Positions 16,649-25,063 of a stretch of 64,000 nt of DNA are shown here, piece by piece. The notes beneath the pieces were generated by a model, which ran no database searches, was not told the origin of the DNA, and worked only from the letters and a program-made list of their open reading frames with translations. Source of the stretch: JAITMY01 sp031553765 (GTDB taxonomy: Bacteria > Bacteroidota > Bacteroidia > Bacteroidales > UBA932); the NCBI GenBank assembly GCA_031553765.1, contig JAVBKY010000006.1, positions 1 to 64,000 of the forward strand. The letters run 5' to 3'. The stretch's first letter is position 1, and the number at the start of each line of letters is the position of its first letter. The translations under genes were made by a program, and so were the position numbers.

Positions 16649-17251
16649 ATGAAAGCAATTATACCATTACTCCTTAAAGGCTATGCCGGGCTACTGCTAC
16701 CGTTGCTGGTAGTTTTCATACTGCTTGAAAAATTAGCACACCTGCTTCATCCGGTGGTTCAAGCACTGGAGAGTAAGCTACATCTCAAAAGCCTGTTTGG
16801 AGTGGCAGCCATTTCTATTATCAGCATCATACTTATGCTCATACTCGGAGTTGTGGCAGGATGGATTATCAAAGCTCCGTTTGTGCGCCGCTGGGTAGAA
16901 AAGTTAGAAAATAATTTTCTCCGTAGGATTCCCATGTATAACCTACTTAAGAGTGTGGCAGTTGAGGAAACAGGCGAAAGTTCATCACAAAAATGGCAAC
17001 CGGCACTGCTACACAATGAAGGCGTATTTTCTCTTTGTAAAATTATTGATGAAAGCGAGCACTTTTACACCATCATACAGGGAGCTGTAACACTGCATTC
17101 GGCCGGAGAAGTAAAGGTGGTACCGAAAAACATTGTAGTAAAGTTAAACATCAGCATACTGGAGTTAGACAAGTATGAAAAGGTACACGGAAGAAACTAT
17201 GCTGCTTTAGTGGAAAAATATGCCGAAAAGTTCTACACCGGAAACCAATAG
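16649..17251 (+). CDS. DUF502 family membrane protein
   Basis: This 200-aa protein has two membrane helices (about 4-27 and 50-75), followed by the family-typical RRIPMYNLLKSVAVEE and a soluble beta-rich part with a final YAEKFYTGNQ. DUF502 proteins are widespread, with no settled role. I chose the ATG at 16649 (MKAIIPLLLKGYAGLLLPL). The last 19 nt overlap the 3' end of the sulfatase gene on the other strand; no terminator lies between them. Confidence 0.82.
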   Translation: MKAIIPLLLKGYAGLLLPLLVVFILLEKLAHLLHPVVQALESKLHLKSLFGVAAISIISIILMLILGVVAGWIIKAPFVRRWVEKLENNFLRRIPMYNLLKSVAVEETGESSSQKWQPALLHNEGVFSLCKIIDESEHFYTIIQGAVTLHSAGEVKVVPKNIVVKLNISILELDKYEKVHGRNYAALVEKYAEKFYTGNQ

Positions 17252-18750
17252 CCCTTTCCGTTTACATCTATCAGCACGTTACCCATACTCCTCCAAAGTG
17301 GCGAGCAGGTTTGGGTTTGCTCCCACTCTACAAATAAATCCTGCAATTCCTTCAACTTTTCGGGATTTGATTTTGCCATATTTCGTTGCTCGTTAGGATC
17401 TTTTGAAAGGTCAAACAGGAGGTATTCCTTGCTCTTTTCGTTCATGTATAACTTCCAGCCATCCACCAAGCACGCATGCACATAGCCATTTTTCCAAAAC
17501 AGCCGTTCATGCGGTCTGTACATATTTGCTCCATTAATAAATGGCAATAAGTTTACACCATCATATACCCTATCCTGTGGTAGCGATACTCCCGCAGTAG
17601 CAGCAATGGTGCTGTAAATATCAAGTAGCGAAATAGGATGCCCATACACCTGCCCCACGTTAAGCATGTGCTGCGGAAAGCGGATGTAAAACGGCACGCG
17701 TATTCCTCCATCAAACATGGTACACTTACCACCCAGTAGTGGATCGTTAGCGGTAGCGCGGGTGTAAGAGGCGCCACCATTATCGCTGGTAAACACAATG
17801 AGCGTGTTATCCAGCGTTCCGCTCTGCTCTAACGCACTCCACACTTCACCCATCGCATCATCCAGCGCCTCAATCATAGCATAATACACCCGCTTTATAG
17901 CATCGCTCTCATTAATACGGTTGTAATACGATTTGGGCGCCTGAAACGGATCGTGCGGCGCATTAAATGTTAGCGTTACAAAAAACGGATTGTCTTTATT
18001 TTTTCTTATAAAATCAGCGGCTTTATTTGCCAAAGAAAAGGTAAGATAGCCTGTATCCTGTACCACTTTAGCCCCCTCCATTATGGCTGTGGGCCCCGAA
18101 CGCTTTTGCCACGCGGGTAAATCGGAAAAAGCCCAGGGTAAACGCACGCCTACGTAACGCGAGGTATCCACGGGTTCATCCACGTAACGGGTTAATGCTC
18201 CCGAGAAGTAGTAACTGTAATCGTAGCCTCTTGTTTCGGGAATCACATTCAGGTTCGACACTGTGTTCCACTTACCTATTAGCGCGGTTTTATAACCCGC
18301 TTCGCGCAGTAATTCGGCTATAGTTATTTCACTTGATGGCAAGTCGGTGTCACGCCAACGATTAAGCAGCAGCTTTGGCTTCAGGGTTTTCAGTCCGTCC
18401 GGCTTCTTTTTAAAGGGAATATAATGCGTAGCCATGCTGCGCATAAAACCACCCTGATAATGGTCATAGGGCATAAATTCGCAGCCAAATCGATTTTGGT
18501 ATCTACCCGTATAAATACCTGCCCTCGATGGCCCCGATATGGGTGAAGAAGCGTAAGCGTTGGTACAGCGTGTACCCTGCTCACCCAATCGGTCAATGTT
18601 AGGCGTGCGCACCTTGGTATTACCGTAGGCCGCAAGGTCACCAAAACCCAAGTCATCGGTTACTATCAACAGCACATTAGGTTGCTTTTGCGCAAGCGCA
18701 GAAACAGCCACAAGGGGCGATAGCAACAGTAACAACTTTTTACTCAACAT
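17233..18750 (-). CDS. Serine-type sulfatase (arylsulfatase family)
   Basis: This 505-aa secreted sulfatase has a signal peptide ending at ALAQ. Metal-binding motifs include NVLLIVTDDLGFGDLAAYGN and FTSDNGG. The formylglycine site reads SGPSRAGIYTGR, with Ser in place of Cys. Ser-type sulfatases are matured by radical-SAM anSME enzymes, not by oxygen-dependent FGE; no anSME gene is in the window. I chose ATG 18750 (MLSKKLLLLLSPLVAV) over an upstream TTG. The substrate is probably a sulfated glycan, but no neighbouring glycan genes allow a guess. Confidence 0.92.
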   Translation of the reverse strand: MLSKKLLLLLSPLVAVSALAQKQPNVLLIVTDDLGFGDLAAYGNTKVRTPNIDRLGEQGTRCTNAYASSPISGPSRAGIYTGRYQNRFGCEFMPYDHYQGGFMRSMATHYIPFKKKPDGLKTLKPKLLLNRWRDTDLPSSEITIAELLREAGYKTALIGKWNTVSNLNVIPETRGYDYSYYFSGALTRYVDEPVDTSRYVGVRLPWAFSDLPAWQKRSGPTAIMEGAKVVQDTGYLTFSLANKAADFIRKNKDNPFFVTLTFNAPHDPFQAPKSYYNRINESDAIKRVYYAMIEALDDAMGEVWSALEQSGTLDNTLIVFTSDNGGASYTRATANDPLLGGKCTMFDGGIRVPFYIRFPQHMLNVGQVYGHPISLLDIYSTIAATAGVSLPQDRVYDGVNLLPFINGANMYRPHERLFWKNGYVHACLVDGWKLYMNEKSKEYLLFDLSKDPNEQRNMAKSNPEKLKELQDLFVEWEQTQTCSPLWRSMGNVLIDVNGKGYWFPV

Positions 18751-18776
18751 TCTTTTGGTAGTCAATTTTCGAAACG

Positions 18777-18784
18777 CAAAAATA
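18777..18784 (-). promoter_or_regulatory. Minus-7 box of the sulfatase gene
   Basis: TATTTTTG on the minus strand, 26 nt upstream of ATG 18750; no minus-33 element. Confidence 0.5.
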
Positions 18785-18814
18785 CAGTAAGATTTGAAAA
18801 TGTGGAGTTTTACA

Positions 18815-18851
18815 TATAAAAAAGTCCTCGTAAAAAAATTACGAGGACTTT
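18815..18851 (-). terminator. Terminator after the Omp85-like gene
   Basis: AAAGTCCTCGTAA and TTACGAGGACTTT form a perfect 13-bp stem. Read on the minus strand it ends in a T-run, about 80 nt after the stop at 18934. Confidence 0.9.
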
Positions 18852-18864
18852 GTCTTCTAAAAAC

Positions 18865-18900
18865 TAACCCTAACAGGGGTTTCGAACCCTGTTAGGGTAT
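18865..18900. repeat. Palindromic element, ACCCTAACAGGG family
   Basis: ACCCTAACAGGG (18867-18878) and CCCTGTTAGGGT (18888-18899) flank a 9-nt centre. It belongs to the same family as the elements at 1874 and 47926. The central GTTTCGAACCC resembles a tRNA T-arm by chance. Confidence 0.88.
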
Positions 18901-18933
18901 CATTCTTAATTCCTAATTTTTAACTCTTAATTG

Positions 18934-20154
18934 CTATCGGTTCCAAGTGCTACCAAACACAATGTAGTAGGCAATAGTCCCATCGCTGCCAAAGGCAAGG
19001 TCAACCCCCATGCGCAAATTCAGCTTACGCGCTATGAGGTAGCGAAAACCCGTACCACCGGCATAAGCCCAGTCGGCTTCAGAAAATTTATTGTAACTGT
19101 CAAAGCCCTTACCACCACCGGCAAATAGCATGGCACTCCAGCGCTTGGCTACATCCCAACGCCCCTCCAACTCTGCCTGCAACACCCCCATACCCTGATA
19201 GCGTGCAGTGGGAATACCGCGCATATCCACGTAAGGCTTGCGATAAAACGGTATATCATTCCACGCCTGCTGTACTTCTCCACGAGCACCCAGCGTAATG
19301 GCAGGCGAAACAAATGAGTAGTAGTAAGCAACGTAGGCATCAATTATTTGATAGTTAAAATCGCTGCCTAAGAAATCTTCGGAAAAGTTAGCCTGCGTGT
19401 GAATGCGAAGCCCGCGGTTGGGAGTAAAGGTATTATCGCGATCATCGTATTCTACCACCGCTCCCAGCTGGCTAATATTGCTTGTCACCTCCTTATCTGC
19501 AAGGTTAGAAAGTAAGGGCGGAATGCTATCCATATTATTTTGTAAGCCCGCTTTGGTATTCATAAACAGGTACTGCACTCCGGCAAATAGGTTGGTACCC
19601 TTAAGCTGGTGCGTTATTTTACCAAAAGCCACGGCTGCTTTCATGCTCATGTCAGCTTCCAACTCACTGCCAAAAATACGAATGGCCAGCTGATCTTCCA
19701 GCTGCTTGTAAAACGACATGTTCACCGTACCGTAACCGCCAGCAACAACGTAGCGTATGCGAGGCTTCACCCATGTGCCCATGCGTCCGCCCCCCACCAT
19801 CCATGTGTTGTTTACGGTATAGCCACCAAATAATGCTGTAATATCGGGAGGAATGGGCGCCTCGCCCGGATGCTGTGCGTAGTACTCGCGTCCCAACTTT
19901 TTTGGAGCAATAAAAACAGGAGCCACAGCACCACCAAAGCCACCTATGGCTGGCTCTGTAATGATTATGGGAACAGGAATAAAGCCGTGGTAGTTAATCA
20001 CGAAATCGCTCAGGTCAAAATAACCATCCTGTTCATCAAACAAGGAGATTTTTGGTTTTTCGGCAGGTTCAGCCTTTGTGGAGTCTGCCGTTTGGGCATG
20101 CAGCAGGGTGCTTGCTATCAACATGATAGAAAAAGCAGCGAATAACTTTTTCAT
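18934..20154 (-). CDS. Omp85/surface-antigen (D15)-like outer-membrane protein without POTRA domains
   Basis: This 406-aa protein has a signal peptide (MKKLFAAFSIMLIASTLLHAQ). A short linker leads to a barrel that resembles the BamA/TamA C-terminal domain: VVEYDDRDNTFTPNRGLRI is the signature strand, followed by ALGARGEVQQAWNDIPFYR and RYQGMGVLQAELEGRWDVA. There is no room for POTRA repeats. It ends IVFGSTWNR, not in the usual Phe. It might be a small translocation pore or enzyme-like barrel; I infer only an outer-membrane location. Confidence 0.85.
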   Translation of the reverse strand: MKKLFAAFSIMLIASTLLHAQTADSTKAEPAEKPKISLFDEQDGYFDLSDFVINYHGFIPVPIIITEPAIGGFGGAVAPVFIAPKKLGREYYAQHPGEAPIPPDITALFGGYTVNNTWMVGGGRMGTWVKPRIRYVVAGGYGTVNMSFYKQLEDQLAIRIFGSELEADMSMKAAVAFGKITHQLKGTNLFAGVQYLFMNTKAGLQNNMDSIPPLLSNLADKEVTSNISQLGAVVEYDDRDNTFTPNRGLRIHTQANFSEDFLGSDFNYQIIDAYVAYYYSFVSPAITLGARGEVQQAWNDIPFYRKPYVDMRGIPTARYQGMGVLQAELEGRWDVAKRWSAMLFAGGGKGFDSYNKFSEADWAYAGGTGFRYLIARKLNLRMGVDLAFGSDGTIAYYIVFGSTWNR

Positions 20155-20177
20155 AAGTAGTAAGCTTTTGTTGCTTA

Positions 20178-20185
20178 CAAAGTTA
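20178..20185 (-). promoter_or_regulatory. Minus-7 box of the Omp85-like gene
   Basis: TAACTTTG on the minus strand, 23 nt upstream of the ATG at 20154. Confidence 0.55.
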
Positions 20186-20277
20186 GGAGAACTTTCCTAA
20201 AGTTACTCTTCGACTTAGCTTCTTTATAAAAAACTGATTTAAATAAGCCTAAACGCCGCCGCAATGTTTATTACGGC

Positions 20278-20307
20278 ACAAAAAAAGCGGCATTTGTAGT
20301 GCCGCTT
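20278..20307 (-). terminator. Terminator after lepB
   Basis: AAGCGGCA and TGCCGCTT pair around a 7-nt loop, with a T-run on the minus strand. It lies 32 nt after the lepB stop codon. Confidence 0.9.
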
Positions 20308-20338
20308 AAGTTTTTTTATCACAACCTTTTACGAGTGA

Positions 20339-21694
20339 TTAGATAAACCTAAATATCCTATTCCAACGAATATTCATGGGAAATTTACGGTCGGGGCTGA
20401 GCGATAGCCACACAAAGGAAGCCTTTCCAACCACATGATCTTCGGGAACATACCCCCAAAATCGTGAATCTAGCGAGTTGTGGCGATTATCTCCCATCAT
20501 CCAGTAGTAGTTCATTTTGAAGGTGTAGGTACTGGTCTCTGCATCGTTGATGAAGATTTTACCATCCTTTACCTCCAACATATTACCCTCATAAACAGTG
20601 ATTATACGGTGGTAAAACGGTAGTGATGTGCTGTCCAACTCCACCGTAGCACCCTTCTTTGGCACCCAAATGGGGCCATAGTTATCCTCCGTCCAACTCA
20701 GCTTTGCCGCCTGTGGAAATACGCGCTGCATGTAAGCACGAGGATCAACATTATCACGCTTCACCACGTTGGTTATGTTAGGTAGCTTTTGTATTTTCGC
20801 CAACTCATCCTGTGTAAGCGGCATTTCGTACACGCCATACTGTGGGCTGTAAAGCCTATCAGCCTTTGGTATACGCATGTCGTCCAGCATTTTAGCATTG
20901 ATAGGTGTACCATTAGTCTGTATAAAATAGTTATACTGCATTTGCGGAAAATACTCCTGCGCTACCCCATTCACATACACTTGACCATGAGAGATATACA
21001 GCGAGTCGCCGGATACTGCCACGCAGCGCTTAATGTAGTTTTCACGCTTGTCCACAGGACGCACAAGTATATCGTAATTCTTCCATAACTTTTCACGACC
21101 ATATTGCGCCACTAGTCCATAGTAGCTCTCATTCTGACGCTGCGCCACCACCGTATCTCCTTCAGGAAAATTAAAGACTACAATTTGATTCCGTTCCACC
21201 TCTCCAAAACCCTTCAAGCGACGGTAGGGATTTTGAATTATGGTTGAGAATGAGGGAGTAAACTGCGTAAATGGCAGGGTGTGATGCACCAACGGAAAAG
21301 CCACAGGCGTGTTAGGCACCTTGGGGCCATAGGCTGTTTTGCTCACAAACAAATAGTCGCCCACCATCATGGTTTTCTCCATTGACGAGGTAGGAATGGT
21401 GTATGCCTCAATGAAAAACATACGAATAATGGTAGCCGCTACCACTGCAAAAATAATGGCATCCACCCACTCCAACGTAGCATTACGCTTTCCCTTTTCA
21501 CGCTTTCCGTCCTTATCGCGCTTAGGTTTCCAAAATGCCCAACGTACTTTTTTCGAAATGTAAATATCGAAAATGATGAGTTCACCAATCAAAAACCAGT
21601 AGTTACCCAACCATATTACAAACAACAAATACAGCAAGGCAACCATGGAAAACCTAAACCAACGGTTACGGTATATGGAGAGAATTTTGTTCAT
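20339..21694 (-). CDS. lepB: Signal peptidase I
   Basis: Inner-membrane Ser/Lys protease (451 aa) that removes signal peptides from exported proteins. Two N-terminal helices (about 15-45 and 75-92) are separated by a charged cytoplasmic loop (KPKRDKDGKREKGKR). The catalytic Ser is S104 in IPTSSMEKTM, the Lys is in NYIKRCVAVSGDSL, and the signature GDNRHNSLDSRFWG is near the C terminus. At 451 aa it is much longer than E. coli LepB (about 324 aa) because of insertions between the motifs, as is usual in Bacteroidota. Confidence 0.95.
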   Translation of the reverse strand: MNKILSIYRNRWFRFSMVALLYLLFVIWLGNYWFLIGELIIFDIYISKKVRWAFWKPKRDKDGKREKGKRNATLEWVDAIIFAVVAATIIRMFFIEAYTIPTSSMEKTMMVGDYLFVSKTAYGPKVPNTPVAFPLVHHTLPFTQFTPSFSTIIQNPYRRLKGFGEVERNQIVVFNFPEGDTVVAQRQNESYYGLVAQYGREKLWKNYDILVRPVDKRENYIKRCVAVSGDSLYISHGQVYVNGVAQEYFPQMQYNYFIQTNGTPINAKMLDDMRIPKADRLYSPQYGVYEMPLTQDELAKIQKLPNITNVVKRDNVDPRAYMQRVFPQAAKLSWTEDNYGPIWVPKKGATVELDSTSLPFYHRIITVYEGNMLEVKDGKIFINDAETSTYTFKMNYYWMMGDNRHNSLDSRFWGYVPEDHVVGKASFVWLSLSPDRKFPMNIRWNRIFRFI

Positions 21695-21916
21695 TTTTCA
21701 GATATAAATTTTGTCCGATTAAGCCCTTTTACAAGACCTAGCATGGCATAACCACAACTATTTTACCACTAAACACTAAAAGCCCTGAACACAAAGTTAT
21801 CAACAAATTCAAACGCCTTATTTTTAGATACTTAAATTAAAAATATCGACTTTATGAACAGTATAGAACTAATTTCTATTCAGCTAAAAACACGCCATTT
21901 TGAAATAAATTCAAGG

Positions 21917-22633
21917 TTACAACTTCAGCAAATCATCCATGCCGTAGCACCCCTTTTTACCCTTCATAAACTCGCCGGCGAGTACTGCTCCTAACGCAAA
22001 ACCTTTACGGCTTTTTGCCACATGACTCAGGGTTATGTAATCCACGTCCGACTCATAGCGCACGGTATGTGTACCGGGCACATTAGCTTCACGCACCGAC
22101 ACAATAGGTAATTCTCCTACCGCTTCTGCTGCTTTATTAACCCACTTCTTAAGCGAATTGATCTCGCTCATAATAACTTCGGCCAAGGTAATAGCCGTAC
22201 CACTCGGAGCATCCTTCTTTTCAGTGTGGTGCACCTCCTCCATACTGGGGCTGTATCCGTCGGTAGCATTTATCATACTTGCCAACATCTTATTGATTTT
22301 AAAGAAGATATTAACTCCCACACTATAGTTGGAGGCGTAAAAGAAACCGCTATTTTTCTCCATGCAATCGCGCTTCACCTCTTCTATCTTCTCCAACCAA
22401 CCTGTTGAACCACAAACAACCGGAATTCCTGCTGCAAAGCAAGCCTTTAGGTTATCCACCGCCGTTTCGGGCGAGGTAAACTCAATGGCAACATCACATT
22501 TTTTCAAATTCTCAGCCGTCAACTCCTGACGATTGTTTATATCAATAATTAGGGTGACATTGTGACCACGCTCTTTCGCAATGGCCTCTATCTCCTTCCC
22601 CATTTTTCCGTAACCGATTAAGGCAATGTTCAT
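21917..22633 (-). CDS. dapB: 4-hydroxy-tetrahydrodipicolinate reductase
   Basis: NAD(P)H-dependent reductase of the lysine/diaminopimelate pathway (238 aa). Seen: the Rossmann motif IALIGYGKMGKEIE, FTSPETAVDNL, VCGSTGWL, and the catalytic stretch EEVHHTEKKDAPSGTAITLAE with the His pair and Lys. At 238 aa it is slightly shorter than the E. coli enzyme. It shares the strand with lepB, 222 nt away. Immediately upstream of the ATG are an AT element and a TGCGACATGCGA element. Confidence 0.96.
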   Translation of the reverse strand: MNIALIGYGKMGKEIEAIAKERGHNVTLIIDINNRQELTAENLKKCDVAIEFTSPETAVDNLKACFAAGIPVVCGSTGWLEKIEEVKRDCMEKNSGFFYASNYSVGVNIFFKINKMLASMINATDGYSPSMEEVHHTEKKDAPSGTAITLAEVIMSEINSLKKWVNKAAEAVGELPIVSVREANVPGTHTVRYESDVDYITLSHVAKSRKGFALGAVLAGEFMKGKKGCYGMDDLLKL

Positions 22634-22636
22634 TAT

Positions 22637-22740
22637 AATTAAGAATTAAAAATTGGACTTGCGATACTCGACCTGCGATTTGCGAAAATCTCGATTAGTC
22701 GAGCGTCGCACATCGAATAATCGCATGTCGCCTATTAACT
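22637..22740. repeat. AATTAAAAATT element joined to a TGCGACATGCGA element upstream of dapB
   Basis: AATTAAGAATTAAAAATTG (22637-22655) is followed by GACTTGCGATACTCGACC and imperfect inverted copies of TGCGA/TCGCA up to 22730. The second part matches the elements at 42987 (upstream of the DUF1761 gene) and 48971 (upstream of serA). All three lie just 5' of a minus-strand start codon, in the same orientation. Confidence 0.85.
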
Positions 22741-22800
22741 TGTAAAAATAAAGAAAGGGAAGCAAATTGCCACCCTTCCGCACGTTAATTTATCAACAAA

Positions 22801-23523
22801 TTAGCATCTTTCCCAAATCCAGCGCGGGATTAAGCGCCATGCGAACACTACAAAATTCCATCTAAAAGGCAGGTATACCGACCGTTTTTTACGCTCTATA
22901 GCTTTAAAAATCTGGTCACAAGCCGTATTTAGCGAGACAAGAAGCGGATAGCGTTGTTCACCACTCAACAAATCGGTATCAATAAAGCCGGGCATGAGCG
23001 TAGTAAAGCGCAAGGCCAACTTTTCATGTCGTGCCCGTGCTGCCAGACAATCTACATAGTGACGCACAAAACGCTTGCTTGCTGAATACGAAGGTGCCTG
23101 CCTTAGTGCGCGAACACTTGCCACCGATGAAGTTACCACAATATGCCCCTCGCCGCCACATGCCTTAAAGTAGTTATAGCCCCAAATTATCAGCGCAGCA
23201 AACCCAAGCACGTTGGTTTCCACCGTACGTAACTCCATTGCCAAATCAAGGTTATCACGGCTGGATTTACCTATGCCTGAGTTAATAAACAGCATATCTA
23301 TCCCTCCCATTTCATCCACCAGCCCCTGTAGCTGGGCTGTAGCGCTGCTCAAGCACACGTCCATAGTTTTAATATGCACGTTATTAGGGTACTTCTGGCG
23401 AATTTCCTCCAATAGTTCGGTACGCCGTCCCGTAATGCCCACCATGTCACCCCGCTGCGCGTAGCGCTCGGCAATATTACGCCCTATGCCTGATGTGGCA
23501 CCTATGATTATGATTTTTTTCAT
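22801..23523 (-). CDS. Short-chain dehydrogenase/reductase (SDR family)
   Basis: NAD(P)-dependent oxidoreductase (240 aa). The cofactor motif is IIGATSGIGRNIAE, with NSGIG for the NNAG position, VVTSSVASVRALRQAPSYSASK with the catalytic Ser, Tyr and Lys, and a PG motif in TLMPGFIDTDLL. The substrate is unknown. I chose ATG 23523 (MKKIIIIGATSG); a longer frame adds nine residues without a motif. It lies after the rplT terminator on the same strand. Confidence 0.88.
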   Translation of the reverse strand: MKKIIIIGATSGIGRNIAERYAQRGDMVGITGRRTELLEEIRQKYPNNVHIKTMDVCLSSATAQLQGLVDEMGGIDMLFINSGIGKSSRDNLDLAMELRTVETNVLGFAALIIWGYNYFKACGGEGHIVVTSSVASVRALRQAPSYSASKRFVRHYVDCLAARARHEKLALRFTTLMPGFIDTDLLSGEQRYPLLVSLNTACDQIFKAIERKKRSVYLPFRWNFVVFAWRLIPRWIWERC

Positions 23524-23536
23524 TTTGTAAAAATAG

Positions 23537-23563
23537 AAAAAGGGAAGCAAATGCTTCCCTTTT
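23537..23563 (-). terminator. Terminator after rplT
   Basis: AAAAGGGAAGCA pairs with TGCTTCCCTTTT around a very short loop, followed on the minus strand by a T-rich run. It lies 29 nt after the rplT stop. Confidence 0.85.
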
Positions 23564-23591
23564 CACAGCTAATTTATATCGTAGTCTAAAT

Positions 23592-23936
23592 TTATTTTAC
23601 TGAGTTTACAACGGCTTGGAACGCCTCTGGGTGATTCATCGCCAAATCGGCCAACACCTTACGGTTAAGTTGAACACCCTTTTGGTTAAGCTTGTTGATG
23701 AATACTGAGTAGGTCATACCTTGAGGACGTACTGCTGCGTTGATACGCTGAATCCACAGCGAGCGGAAGTCGCGCTTTTTGGCGCGGCGGTCGCGGTAAG
23801 CGTAAGTTAAACCTTTTTCAACGGTGTTCTTGGCAACCGTCCATACGTTGCGACGGGCCAGGAAGTTACCCTTGGCTAACTTAAGTACTTTTTTACGTCT
23901 TTCGCGTGAAGCGACACTATTGACTGAACGTGGCAT
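23592..23936 (-). CDS. rplT: Ribosomal protein bL20
   Basis: 50S subunit protein (114 aa) that binds 23S rRNA and is needed for early assembly. It starts MPRSVNSVASRERRKKVLKLAKG and contains RDRRAKKRDFRSLWIQRINAA and LADLAMNHPEAFQAVV, all typical. It is the last gene of thrS-infC-rpmI-rplT, 104 nt after rpmI. In many bacteria L20 represses this operon; no such site can be read with confidence here. Confidence 0.98.
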   Translation of the reverse strand: MPRSVNSVASRERRKKVLKLAKGNFLARRNVWTVAKNTVEKGLTYAYRDRRAKKRDFRSLWIQRINAAVRPQGMTYSVFINKLNQKGVQLNRKVLADLAMNHPEAFQAVVNSVK

Positions 23937-24040
23937 TTTTCTTCTCTCCTTTTGTTTTGGTGAATGGTTAGCGTTTGCCCTCTTCGCAAATCTTTCCTGC
24001 TAAATCATTCGGTTAATTAAAATAGTAGGTGTAGCGTAGG

Positions 24041-24235
24041 CTACTTTACAAGCAAAGCCTTGATTTGCTTCTCATTTGACTCGTGAACCAAAGCAGAATG
24101 CGACAAATTGCGTTTTTGCTTAGTGGTCTTCTTAGTCAAAATGTGGCGTAGGTAGGCGTGCTTGCGCTTAACTTTTCCTGAACCGGTGAGCACAAAACGC
24201 TTTTTGGCTCCCGAGTTCGTCTTCATTTTTGGCAT
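24041..24235 (-). CDS. rpmI: Ribosomal protein bL35
   Basis: 50S subunit protein of 64 aa. MPKMKTNSGAKKRFVLTGSG and KVKRKHAYLRHILTKKTTKQ are family-typical, and the protein is strongly basic. It lies between infC and rplT, as in most bacteria. Confidence 0.98.
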   Translation of the reverse strand: MPKMKTNSGAKKRFVLTGSGKVKRKHAYLRHILTKKTTKQKRNLSHSALVHESNEKQIKALLVK

Positions 24236-24271
24236 CTTCGTGTGTTTTTATGGTTATAAATTAGCTGTATG

Positions 24272-24313
24272 CGTTTATAACGTTATAACGTTTGAACGTT
24301 TATAACGTTTTCG
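24272..24313. repeat. AACGTT repeat array in the infC-rpmI gap
   Basis: Four AACGTT cores in alternating contexts (TTTATAACGTTATAACGTTT and GAACGTTTATAACGTTTT) form overlapping palindromes. It is directly 3' of infC. A shorter copy lies at 9063-9081. Confidence 0.75.
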
Positions 24314-24316
24314 TTT

Positions 24317-24916
24317 TTACTTTTTGGCTTTCGGGGCAAGAATCATGTTCATACGTTTGCCTTCGAGCTTTGGCAGCATTTCTACCTTAGCCCACTCTTC
24401 CAACTCACTTGCAAAACGTGCCAACAGGGCCTCGCCTTGGTCTTTGAACATAATTTCACGTCCGCGGAAAAATACGTAAGCCTTTACTTTATCGCCTTCC
24501 TTAAGAAAACTTTCGGCATGCTTAAGCTTAAAGGCGTAATCGTGCTCACCTGTATTAGGACCAAAACGAATTTCCTTTACCTCCACCTTTACAGTGTTGG
24601 CTTTCATTTCCTTTTGCTTTTTACGCTGCTGGTAAAGGAACTTTTGAAAATCAATTATCTTACAAACTGGCGGATCGGCTTGCTCAGTAATCATCACCAA
24701 GTCCAACTCCAACGCTTCAGCCATTTTCACAGCCTCAGACGTAGCATAAACACCCTGGTTTTCAATATTATCTCCCACCAAACGTACTTGTGGCACACGA
24801 ATTTCACGATTAATTTTATAACCGGAATCATTCTGACGTGGCTGAGGCATAGGCCTACCGAAAGGGCGTGGCTTTGGCGGAAAACTGGGCTTAGGCCTGT
24901 AAGGTTGCTTGTTTAT
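24317..24916 (-). CDS. infC: Translation initiation factor IF-3, probable AUA start
   Basis: IF-3 prevents subunit association and checks the initiator codon. The core NREIRVPQVRLVGDN, DLVMITEQADPPVCKIIDF, RKKQKEMKANTVKVEVKEIRF and the C-terminal KVKAYVFFRGREIMF are typical. The first in-frame ATG is at 24850 (177 aa), but the frame stays open upstream. A perfect AGGAGG (24925-24930) sits 8 nt before an ATA codon (24914-24916), in frame, which would add 22 residues, a basic Pro-rich tail (starting NKQPYRPKPSFPPK). E. coli infC starts at AUU and is self-regulated through that codon; I infer the same logic here. If ATG 24850 is the true start, the protein is shorter at the N terminus only. Confidence 0.85.
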   Translation of the reverse strand: MNKQPYRPKPSFPPKPRPFGRPMPQPRQNDSGYKINREIRVPQVRLVGDNIENQGVYATSEAVKMAEALELDLVMITEQADPPVCKIIDFQKFLYQQRKKQKEMKANTVKVEVKEIRFGPNTGEHDYAFKLKHAESFLKEGDKVKAYVFFRGREIMFKDQGEALLARFASELEEWAKVEMLPKLEGKRMNMILAPKAKK

Positions 24917-24924
24917 AAGATGGT

Positions 24925-24930
24925 CCTCCT
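24925..24930 (-). promoter_or_regulatory. Shine-Dalgarno AGGAGG of infC
   Basis: A six-base perfect Shine-Dalgarno on the minus strand, 8 nt before an in-frame ATA. Most genes in the window have AT-rich leaders without any such motif, so it decides the proposed infC start. Confidence 0.75.
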
Positions 24931-25063
24931 AAATTTATTAAACTTCCAATTAACTATCTATTAAGTAATTACCGACGCACCAAAGTGACACTCCGACAAT
25001 TAGGGCGCAAATTTCGTGTTTTTTTACCAAAAATGCAAGGGTTTGAGAAAATTTTTCAACCTT

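Noticed and set aside
18867..18899. GTTTCGAACCC resembling a tRNA T-arm
   Set aside because: No acceptor, D or anticodon arm fits around it, and it is the centre of a palindromic element found at two other sites.
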